Assembly: GCF_039523795.1 (NCBI RefSeq)
Contig: NZ_BAAAFZ010000006.1
Span: 1 to 64,000 of the forward strand
Source of the DNA: Craurococcus roseus
GTDB taxonomy: Bacteria; Pseudomonadota; Alphaproteobacteria; Acetobacterales; Acetobacteraceae
Reading direction: 5' to 3'
Length of the DNA stretch: 64,000 nt
Shown: in pieces, positions 10,463 through 17,719 of the stretch
Layout: each line of letters begins with the position of its first letter
Position numbering within the stretch: the first letter of the stretch is position 1
Program-made: the position numbers and the translations under genes
Notes under the pieces: generated by a model
What the model was told of the DNA's origin: nothing
Databases searched by the model: none
The model's input: only the letters and a program-made list of their open reading frames with translations

Positions 10463-11679
10463 CCGCCGCCGCGCCGTCCGCCGCGCAGCGGCGCGCGCGC
10501 CCGTCCCGGCTGCCGGCCTTGTTCGCCTACGGCTTCCGGCCCTTCTTCCTGCTCGCCGGCGGCTGGGCGCCGCTCGTCGTCGCGCTGTGGGTGGCCGGCA
10601 TCGTGGGGCTCGGCGTGCCGGACGGGCCGTTGCCGCTCGTCCGCTGGCACGCGCACGAGATGCTGGCCGGCTTCGTCGGCGCCGCGATGATCGGCTTCGT
10701 GCTGACCGCGGTGCCGAACTGGACGGCGCGGCGCGGCTACGCGGGCGCGCCGCTGGTGGCGCTGGTCGCCCTCTTCGTCGCCGGGCGGCTCGCCCTGCTG
10801 CCGGGCTCGCCCGTGCCCGCCGGCCTCGCCGCGCCGCTCGCCCTTTCCGCCTTGCCGGCGACGCTGCTCCTGGTGCTGCCCGCGCTGCTGGGGGCCGGCA
10901 ATGCGCGGCTGTTCGGCCCGCCGCTGCTCGTGCTCGGCTTCTGGGCGGGCGACCTGCTGATGCTGGGCGAGGCCGCCGGCTGGTGGCGGGGCGAAACCTG
11001 GCGCGCGGGCCAACTCCTCTCGGCCGACGTCGCCCTGGTCCTGGTCGGGCTGATCGGCGGGCGCATCATCCCGTCCTTCACCCTGAACGCGCTGCGCAAG
11101 ACCGACCGCCCGGCGGAGCCGAAGCCGCTGCCCGGGGTGGACGTCGCGGCGGTGTTGTCGCTGGTGGCGGTCGCGCTGGTGGATCTGGCGGCGCCCGGCG
11201 GGGCGCTCGCGGGCGGTGTCGCGGCGTTGGCGGCCGCGCTGGCGGCGGTCCGGCTGTCCCGGTGGCACGGGCTGCGGACCCTGGGCCGGCCGATCCTGTG
11301 GGTGCTGCACCTGGCCTACGCCTTCGTCCCGCTGGCGCTCGCCACCAAGGCGGCTTGGCTGCTGGCGGGGGCGCCCTGGGCGGCGCACTGGCTGCACCTG
11401 CAAGGCGCGGGCGCGCTGGCGATGATGATCCTGGCCGTGATGACGCGCGCGACGCTCGGGCACACGGGGCGCGACCTCGCCGCCTCGCCGGCCACGGTGC
11501 TGGCCTATGTCCTGCTCGCGCTCGCCGCCCTGTCGCGCGCCTTCGGCCCGGCGCTGGCCGGGGGCGGCCCGGAGCCGCTCGCGCTGGCCGGCGCGCTCTG
11601 GATCGCGGCCTTCGCCCTGTTCCTGTGGGTGTACGCGCCGATCCTGCTGCGCCCCAGGCCGGACGGGAAGCCGGGCTGA
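10459..11679 (+). CDS. nnrS: NnrS family protein (heme/copper membrane protein of NO stress)
   Basis: 406 aa polytopic protein with about twelve hydrophobic helices. The ATG at 10459 gives the normal family start (LFAYGFRPFFLLAGG); the longer open frame to 10168 adds an arginine-rich non-family leader. Conserved family features are visible: WHAHEMLAGFVGA, IGFVLTAVPNW, GGRIIPSFTLNAL and MMILAVMTRATLGHTGR. NnrS lowers damage from nitric oxide and contributes to iron and heme homeostasis during nitrosative stress; the exact reaction is unsettled. Control by the divergent Dnr-like regulator or by Fnr is likely. No nitrite or NO reductase genes are seen in this window. Confidence 0.93.
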   Translation: MTAAAPSAAQRRARPSRLPALFAYGFRPFFLLAGGWAPLVVALWVAGIVGLGVPDGPLPLVRWHAHEMLAGFVGAAMIGFVLTAVPNWTARRGYAGAPLVALVALFVAGRLALLPGSPVPAGLAAPLALSALPATLLLVLPALLGAGNARLFGPPLLVLGFWAGDLLMLGEAAGWWRGETWRAGQLLSADVALVLVGLIGGRIIPSFTLNALRKTDRPAEPKPLPGVDVAAVLSLVAVALVDLAAPGGALAGGVAALAAALAAVRLSRWHGLRTLGRPILWVLHLAYAFVPLALATKAAWLLAGAPWAAHWLHLQGAGALAMMILAVMTRATLGHTGRDLAASPATVLAYVLLALAALSRAFGPALAGGGPEPLALAGALWIAAFALFLWVYAPILLRPRPDGKPG

Positions 11680-11716
11680 CCGAGGGCGCCTCCCGGGGCG
11701 GAGGACCAAGCGGCCA

Positions 11717-11755
11717 TTGACCCGAGTCAACGCGACGACGCTCGATCCGCGTCAA
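11717..11755. promoter_or_regulatory. Two tandem FNR-type boxes upstream of fnr
   Basis: TTGACCCGAGTCAA at 11717-11730 and the weaker TCGATCCGCGTCAA at 11742-11755, with centres 25 bases apart. If the first box activates at -41.5, transcription starts near 11765 and the second box covers the -10 region. That is the geometry expected for activation at low and self-repression at high regulator level. Confidence 0.65.
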
Positions 11756-11766
11756 GGTCGGGCGGC

Positions 11767-12564
11767 GTGTCCCGCGCCGTGGGCCGGGGCGCCGCCGTCA
11801 TCGAGGGTCGCCCATTGCATCCGTTCGACGCCGCTCGCGGCCTGCCGCGCAGACCGGGCACCGGGGCCGCCAGTCGCTGCCAAGGGTGCGGCGCCCGGTC
11901 GGTCGGCCTCTGCGCGCCGCTCGGCCCCGCCGCGTTGGACGACATGGCCGCCGAAACCGAGCGCGTGGCGGTGGCGCCGCGCACCCCCTTGTTCCACCAA
12001 GGGGACGACGCTTCGCACGTCTACACGTTGGCGGAGGGCGCGGCGAGGCTCACGCGCGTCCTGCCCGACGGGCGGCAGGCGGCGATCGGTTTCCGCCTCG
12101 CCGGCGACATCATGGGGTTCACGCCCGCCACCGAGCACGCGTTCGGCGCCGAGACCCTGACGCGCGCCACGATCTGCCGCGTGGACCGGCGCCGGCTGGA
12201 CGCGATGTTCCGCCGCCACCCCGTGCTGGAGCGCCGCTTCCTCGAACTCTGCGCCGGCGAGTTGGCGGCCACCCAGGACCACGTCCTGGCGCTGGGACGG
12301 CTGACGGCCCAGGAACGGGTCGCGCACTTCCTGCTGTCGCTGGCCGAGGCCCAGGAGCGCCGCGGCCGCCGCGGGCCGGTGTTCGACCTGCCCGCGACCC
12401 GCACCGACATCGCCGAACTGCTCGGGCTGACGCTCGAAACGGTCAGCCGCGCGGTTTCGGCCCTCCGCAAGCGGGGCTGGATCAAGCTGCACGGCTTGTC
12501 CGCCTTCGAGATCACCGAACGGCCCTCGCTCGCCGCCTTGGCCGCCGGCGAAGGCGGCGCCTGA
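11767..12564 (+). CDS. fnr: Fnr/FnrN/Anr-type oxygen-sensing transcription regulator
   Basis: 265 aa with the cysteine ligands of an oxygen-labile [4Fe-4S] cluster: Cys38-x2-Cys41-x7-Cys49 (CQGCGARSVGLC) plus internal Cys137 (ATICRVD). The C-x2-C-x7-C spacing is that of FnrN/AadR/Anr rather than E. coli FNR. A cyclic-nucleotide-like beta barrel follows, then a dimer helix and the recognition helix LTLETVSRAVSALRKRGW with E-x-x-S-R. It should bind TTGAY-N4-RTCAA boxes, which occur repeatedly around it. The start used is a GTG at 11767, but this is nearly leaderless for the predicted promoter. A slightly later GTG at 11779 is possible. Confidence 0.92.
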   Translation: MSRAVGRGAAVIEGRPLHPFDAARGLPRRPGTGAASRCQGCGARSVGLCAPLGPAALDDMAAETERVAVAPRTPLFHQGDDASHVYTLAEGAARLTRVLPDGRQAAIGFRLAGDIMGFTPATEHAFGAETLTRATICRVDRRRLDAMFRRHPVLERRFLELCAGELAATQDHVLALGRLTAQERVAHFLLSLAEAQERRGRRGPVFDLPATRTDIAELLGLTLETVSRAVSALRKRGWIKLHGLSAFEITERPSLAALAAGEGGA

Positions 12565-12798
12565 GGCGCACCGCCCCGGTTGCGACCCGGCCGGTCAGGC
12601 CTTCGCCGGGCTCCGCCGCGCGGCCTGCTTCGACGCCCCGCTCGGAACGCCCTCCTTCGGCGCCCGGCGGCAGCGGGAATGAACGCCGCCTCCGGAACCG
12701 CGACGCCCGTCCCCGACCGGCCCCGCCTTGGCGCGAGTCTCGCCGAGCGCGGCGCGGACCGTGGCGTCGCGCGGCTGGGACTCCACCCCGTGCCCCGC

Positions 12799-14173
12799 CT
12801 ACACGGCGCGGCTGTGGTGGCCGTGGCGGGGTTCAGGTAGGCGTCGAAGCAAGCGGCGACGTGGCGGGCGAAGCGCCGGCCGGCCTCCGTCACCCGCAGC
12901 CGCCGCCCGCCGTCCTCCAAAGCAACGAGCCCGTCCCCGGCGAGCGGCGCGAGCCGCGAGGCGGCCTGGGCCATCACCGGCAAGGGCACGGCGCGCAGGT
13001 CCACGGCGAAGTCGCACATCACGCGCTCGATCAGCGCGCGGCGGGCGCGGTCGTCCTCCGTCAGCGCGCGGCCGCGCGCCACCGGCAGCCGCCCGGCCGC
13101 GACGGCGGCGACGTAGCGGCGCTCGTCGGGGTCGTTCTGGACGTAACCCTCGGGGAGCTGGCCGATGGCCGAGGCGCCGAGGCCGAGCAGGAACGGCGCG
13201 GCGTCCGTGGTGTAGCCCTGGAAGTTGCGGCGCAGCGCGCCGGCGCGGGCGGCCTCCGCCATCGGGTCGTCGGCCTTGGCGAAGTGGTCGAGGCCGATGG
13301 CCTCGTAACCGGCGGCGCGCAGCGTCTCCTCCGCGGCCTCCGCTTGTTCGAAGCGCCCGAGCGCGTCGGGCAGGGCGGCCCCGTCGATCGCGCGCTGGTG
13401 GGGCTTCATCCATGGCACATGGGCGTAGCCGAAGACCGCGACCCGGTCGGCACCCTGCTCGGCGGCGAAGCGCGCGCTGGCCGCGACATGGTCGGGCGTC
13501 TGGCCGGGCAGGCCGTACATCAGATCGAGGTTGATCCGCGCGACACCGGCGGCGCGCAGCCGCGCCACCGCATCGGCCACCAGTTCGGAAGGCTGGACCC
13601 GGCCGATGCGCGCCTGCACCTCGGGCGAGATGTCTTGCGCGCCGAGGCTCGCGCGGGTGAAGCCGCACTCGGCGAAGACCTCCAGCACCGTGTCGTCGAT
13701 CTTGCGCGGGTCGAGCTCGGCCGCGAGCTCGGCGTCCGGGCGCAGGCCTAGCTCCTCGCGCAGAAGGGCAACCAGGCCGCGCAGCGCCTCCTCGCCCAAC
13801 TCGCTCGGCGTGCCGCCGNNNNNNNNNNNNNGCCGCCGCCGAAGTGCAGCGCCGCCGCGCCGCCGTGCTGCGCCGGCAGCGCCGCGGCGAGCAGCCGCGC
13901 CTCGGCGGCCAGCGCCGCGGCGTAGCGGGCCAAGCGCGGCGCGGCGCGCGTGACCGCCGTGTGGCAGCCGCAGTACCAGCAGAGCGACCGGCAGAAGGGC
14001 ACGTGGACGTAAAGCGACGGCGCGTGCGCCGGGCCGGCCTGGCCCAGCCACCCGCGGTAGGTGCCTTCCGCGATGGGGCCGAAGTGCGGCGCGGTCGGGT
14101 AGCTGGTGTAGCGGGGGAGGGAGGCCGCGGCGTACCGCTTCAGCGCTTCCCCCGGCGCGGTGGCCGAGTGCAT
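12799..14173 (-). CDS. hemN: Oxygen-independent coproporphyrinogen III oxidase HemN (interrupted by a gap and a 3' frameshift)
   Basis: Radical-SAM enzyme that decarboxylates coproporphyrinogen III without oxygen in heme synthesis. The N-terminal part has RYTSYPTAPHF and the cluster motif PFCRSLCWYC (C-x3-C-x2-C). A 13-N gap falls inside the HFGGGTPS motif, with GG present on both sides. The rest is well conserved (NLDLMYGLPGQT, FGYAHVPW, GLDHFAKADDP). Near 12815-12830 the frame runs past the expected end. A one-base shift gives the ending HHSRAV and a TAG at 12799, which matches the usual C-terminus of alphaproteobacterial HemN. Both defects look like assembly errors. An FNR-like site precedes it. 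Confidence 0.9.
13819..13831. other. Assembly gap (13 N) inside hemN
   Basis: The flanks read ...CCGCCG and GCCGCCGCC..., so both sides encode the same Gly run of the FGGGTPS motif. The flanking contigs probably overlap, and the true gap length is zero or negative. Confidence 0.85.
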
Positions 14174-14208
14174 GGCCGCCTGGATAGCCCCAGCCGCGCG
14201 GCTTACCT

Positions 14209-14222
14209 TTGCGAAATGTCAA
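14209..14222. promoter_or_regulatory. Degenerate FNR-like box upstream of hemN
   Basis: TTGCGAAATGTCAA keeps TTG and TCAA but loses the inner A-T of the left half. It lies 36 bases before the hemN ATG, in the 89-base hemN/nrdJ spacer. hemN is a standard FNR/Anr target, which raises its plausibility. Confidence 0.4.
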
Positions 14223-14262
14223 ACGCGGGGACGGGCCGCGCGCCGGGCCCCGCGCGCGGCGG

Positions 14263-16683
14263 TCAGATCGGGCAGACCCCCGACGCGCAGGCGAGGTGGG
14301 CCATGTCCACCGCCTCGTGGAGCGCCGGGTCCTCGATGCGCTCCACCAGCGCCGCGAAGCGGCCGGCCGGCACCTCCTCCTCGGGCAGGTACTCGTAGCC
14401 GAGCGCGTGGTCCGGCCGGCTCGGCAGCACGGCGCAGCAGCGGATGCGGGGCTGGTGCTCCAGGACCATGTCGCGGAAGGCGTCGAGCCCGTGCCGATCG
14501 GTGAAGACCTTCAGGGTGTAGGAGACTTGGTTGCCCCGTTCCGCGCCGATCCAGTGCCGTTCGAGCAGGGCGAGCCAGCGGTATTGGTCGTCCGGCGAGG
14601 CTTCCGGCGCCGTCACCAGCCGCTCCCCGATGCCGAGGCGCTGGATCAGCGGCAGCGTCGGGAAGCCGACCACCGCCATGCCCGGGAAGGAACGCAGGGC
14701 GCGCACCGGGTAGCCGCGCGCCTCGTAGTCGCCGAGCAACGGGTCGCTGTCCACGGCCCAGCCAGTGTTCCGCCGCGCGCCCTTGAACTGCACCCAGCGC
14801 AGGTACTGGCGCCGCGCCGGCAGGTGCGCGCCCTCGGTCAGGCCGAACAGCTTGCTGGTGGTGCCGGCCGGCTTGACCGTGGTGACGGTGAAAGGCGCGC
14901 CGAGACCGAACTCCGCCGCGCAGGCCTCGCCCTCCGCCTTGGCCGCGTCCGACAGCCGCGCGAGCATCGCCCAGAACGGCGCCGAGCGCTCCTCGTCCAG
15001 CAGGTCCGCGAAGCCGAAGCCCCACCGCATCCAGGCCCATTCGTGCAGGCCCGTGGGCCCGATCCCCATGCGGTTGGTGCGCCGCACCTCCTCGGCGTAA
15101 AGGGCGTCCATCAGGTTGGCGCGCATCAGGAAGCGCACGCCGAGGCGCACGCTGTCCTCCACGCGCGCGTCCCACTCGGCCGCGACCTCCGGGGGCACGG
15201 CGCCGGGCTCGACCTCCACGAGGTCCACCGGGCAGGCGAAGAGGGGGGCGAAGTCGGCGATCACGCAGTAGCCGCCGGTGACGTGCAGCGTGATCTCGCC
15301 GCAGGGATTGGTCGTCACCGGGAAGCGCGCCGCTTGCGCGCGGCGTCCCAGCTCCGCCAGCAGCCCCACCGCGTGGTCGGCGCGGTAGCGGGCGGACCGC
15401 ACGTCGCGGCCGTCCTCGTGCGCCGGCTTCTCCCAGGCGGTGCCGGTGCGGTGGTCCTCCAGCTTGTCGCCGTTGATGAAGCCGGGCTCGCCGTTGATGA
15501 AGGCGCAGCGCGTCGCCTCCTCGAACACCGCGAGGGCGTGGCGGTGGGCCGGCGCGTCGCTGCCCGCGCGCGAGGCGCGCACGCCTTCCCAGAACTCGGC
15601 GTCCACCATCACCGAGTTGTTGGCGGTCCAGAGCCCGCCCTCCGACTTGGCGCGGATGAAGCGGAAGACGCCGGGGTCGCGCCAAGACTTCGTGGCCATG
15701 CGCGCGGCGCGGCGGGCGCCGCCGACCTGCACCTCGACGGAGAGGTAATGGTCCGCCAGCAGCGCCTGTTCCCAGGGCCGCAGCGCCTCGTCGCCGGGGG
15801 CGCGGCGGCGCGCGGGTTCGATCACCTGGTTCCGCAGATTGACGAAGCCGCGCATGAGCGAAAGGGGGCCGGAGGCGGGCCGCCCCTGCATGCCGCCGAT
15901 CGGCGCGCCGCGCGGGCGCACCGCCGAGAAGTCGAGCAGCACCGCGCGGTCCGCCGCGCCCTCGAAGGCCATGCTCTCCAGCAGCTCGACCGCCTTGGCC
16001 CAGCCCTCGCGGGTGTCGGCGACGGCGTGGCGGATCGCGCCTGCCGGCGCCTCGGACGGGTCGGAAACGAACTCGCGCGCGATCCAGGCGCGGACCTCCG
16101 CCGCTTGCGCGTCCGTCATCGCCTCCGGCGCGGTGCCCCAGGGCAACAGGTCGAACTCGACGCCGAAGCGGTGCAGGTCCTCGCGCGTGCCGGGGAAGTC
16201 GGGGTGCGATGGCGAAAGGTGCAGGAGCAGCCGCGGCGCCCTGGCCCAGTCCACCGCGACCAGCTCGTCGTCGTAGCTGCGCCCGACGCCGCTGCCGTTC
16301 AGCAGCAGGTAGAACAGCGTGAAGGAGGCGATGGCCGTCGCGCAGTTGGTGAACACCTCCATGTTGCGCCCGGGCTGTTGCGCGTCGCCGTGCTGGAGGT
16401 GGCGGCCGGAGGTGAGGAGGGCGCCGGTCGCAATGGCGTTGCGCAGCCGCGCCTCCTCGACCGGGTCGGCGCGGCGCCCGGCCAAGGCCATGTTGCCCGC
16501 CGCGACCCGGTCCGCGACGCGGCCGAAATCCTCCCGGTCCTCGGAGCGGAAGACGGTCCGGCGGGCGACGGCGAGGCCCATGCCGGGGTCGAGTGCGCGC
16601 GGCGCGAGCTTCGCCTCCCCGAAGCTCGCGCCGGGGATGGCGGCGGGGCGCCGCGGGCGCATGCCGGGCAGGGAACCGTCCAT
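14263..16683 (-). CDS. nrdJ: Adenosylcobalamin-dependent (class II) ribonucleotide reductase, monomeric RTPR type
   Basis: 806 aa from the ATG at 16683; the frame is open far upstream but without family sequence. Reduces ribonucleotides to deoxyribonucleotides using coenzyme B12, independent of oxygen. The active-site cysteines resemble the Lactobacillus monomeric enzyme: FTNCATA (C119 equivalent), NPCGEITL and GGYC (C408/C419 equivalents), and the C-terminal redox pair CASGVC (C-x4-C). No ATP-cone or Zn-ribbon tail is visible. The position beside hemN and fnr suits DNA synthesis when oxygen is scarce. An AT-rich promoter with possible NrdR sites precedes it. Confidence 0.9.
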   Translation of the reverse strand: MDGSLPGMRPRRPAAIPGASFGEAKLAPRALDPGMGLAVARRTVFRSEDREDFGRVADRVAAGNMALAGRRADPVEEARLRNAIATGALLTSGRHLQHGDAQQPGRNMEVFTNCATAIASFTLFYLLLNGSGVGRSYDDELVAVDWARAPRLLLHLSPSHPDFPGTREDLHRFGVEFDLLPWGTAPEAMTDAQAAEVRAWIAREFVSDPSEAPAGAIRHAVADTREGWAKAVELLESMAFEGAADRAVLLDFSAVRPRGAPIGGMQGRPASGPLSLMRGFVNLRNQVIEPARRRAPGDEALRPWEQALLADHYLSVEVQVGGARRAARMATKSWRDPGVFRFIRAKSEGGLWTANNSVMVDAEFWEGVRASRAGSDAPAHRHALAVFEEATRCAFINGEPGFINGDKLEDHRTGTAWEKPAHEDGRDVRSARYRADHAVGLLAELGRRAQAARFPVTTNPCGEITLHVTGGYCVIADFAPLFACPVDLVEVEPGAVPPEVAAEWDARVEDSVRLGVRFLMRANLMDALYAEEVRRTNRMGIGPTGLHEWAWMRWGFGFADLLDEERSAPFWAMLARLSDAAKAEGEACAAEFGLGAPFTVTTVKPAGTTSKLFGLTEGAHLPARRQYLRWVQFKGARRNTGWAVDSDPLLGDYEARGYPVRALRSFPGMAVVGFPTLPLIQRLGIGERLVTAPEASPDDQYRWLALLERHWIGAERGNQVSYTLKVFTDRHGLDAFRDMVLEHQPRIRCCAVLPSRPDHALGYEYLPEEEVPAGRFAALVERIEDPALHEAVDMAHLACASGVCPI

Positions 16684-16722
16684 TGCGAATCCTTCTCTCG
16701 GCCGCCGAAGCGAGGCGGCACG

Positions 16723-16756
16723 CTCCATATATAGCGATTCACCTTCTATGTAGCCA
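16723..16756 (-). promoter_or_regulatory. nrdJ promoter with possible NrdR boxes
   Basis: This is an AT-rich patch in otherwise very GC-rich sequence, 40-73 bases upstream of nrdJ. CCATATATAG (16726-16735) and CTATGTAG (16746-16753) resemble the cores of the NrdR repressor box (ACACTATATATWGTGT type), with centres about 19-20 bases apart. The first also reads as a TATATA -10 element on the minus strand. The rest of the 303-base interval up to nnrU shows nothing recognisable. Confidence 0.4.
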
Positions 16757-16986
16757 CTGCATTTTGTAAGTTGCGCCCATCTGGCGTCCGGCCGCCCGAC
16801 CTTCGGACAAGGCCTCCAACGCCCGCCGCAGGGGCTGCGCGGCCCCCTTGCCGACCTCCTCCCCTCGCGCCAAGGCGCCGGCACACGCGGGTGCGAAGCG
16901 GCCGTCGGTCTGCCAAGGAAGCGGTTCGCATCTGGCGGGCCGCGCCACCGTGCGGTTTGGGGGAGGCGAAGTCCGAGGGGCGCGCG

Positions 16987-17679
16987 ATGGGGGGATGGGG
17001 CGAGTTGTTCGTGGCCTTCGCGGCCTTCCTGCTGTCCCACGCGCTGCCGGCGCGGCCGGCCCTGCGGCGGCCGCTCGCCGCCGCTCTCGGCGAGCGGGGC
17101 TATCTCCTGACGTACAGCTTGGTTTCGCTGGCGGCGCTCGCTTGGCTGATCGCCGCGGCGGGGCGGGCGCCTTACGTCGCCTTGTGGGGCCCCGCTCCGT
17201 GGCAGGCCTGGGTGCCGAACCTGGCCATGCCGGCGGCCTGCCTGCTGGTTGCCTTCGGCCTCGGCGCGCCCAACCCGCTTTCCTTCGGCGGCCGCGCGGA
17301 CGGCTTCGACCCGGAGCGGCCGGGCGTCGCCGGGGTGTCGCGGCACCCGCTGCTGCTCGCCCTCGCGCTCTGGGCCGGCGCGCACGCCGTGGCGAACGGC
17401 GATCTGGCGCATGTGGCGCTGTTCGGCGCCTTCGCCGGCTTCGCGCTGCTCGGCATGCGGATCATCGACCGGCGCAAGCGGCGCCTCATCGGGGCGGGCG
17501 AATGGAACAGGCTGGCGGCGCGCACCTCGGGTTGGCCGCTCGCCGCGCTCGTTGACGGGCGGTGGCGGCCCTCGGCCCTGCCCGAGCCCTGGCGGCTCGG
17601 CCTGGGCTTGTTGCTGTGGCTCGCGCTGCTGGCCTTGCACGCGCCCGTGGTCGGCGTGTCGCCGCTGCCACCCGGCTGA
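16987..17679 (+). CDS. nnrU: NnrU family membrane protein
   Basis: 230 aa from the ATG at 16987 (an upstream frame extension to 16771 is Pro/Arg-rich and not family-like). Six or so hydrophobic segments are visible, with the conserved block GVAGVSRHPLLLALALWAGAH followed by NGDLAHVALFGAFAGFALLG. These match NnrU proteins, first described near nitrite and NO reductase genes in Rhodobacter and related to isoprenylcysteine-methyltransferase-like membrane folds. The role is uncertain but linked to denitrification or NO metabolism. Together with NnrS it marks this block as a nitrosative-stress region. Confidence 0.85.
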   Translation: MGGWGELFVAFAAFLLSHALPARPALRRPLAAALGERGYLLTYSLVSLAALAWLIAAAGRAPYVALWGPAPWQAWVPNLAMPAACLLVAFGLGAPNPLSFGGRADGFDPERPGVAGVSRHPLLLALALWAGAHAVANGDLAHVALFGAFAGFALLGMRIIDRRKRRLIGAGEWNRLAARTSGWPLAALVDGRWRPSALPEPWRLGLGLLLWLALLALHAPVVGVSPLPPG

Positions 17680-17719
17680 ACGGGCGGCCCGGGGAGTGGG
17701 CGGCGCCCCACGCGCGTCG

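Noticed and set aside
12021..12798. Continuation of the hemN frame to 12021
   Set aside because: It is antisense to fnr and has no family sequence. It exists only because a frameshift removed the hemN stop.
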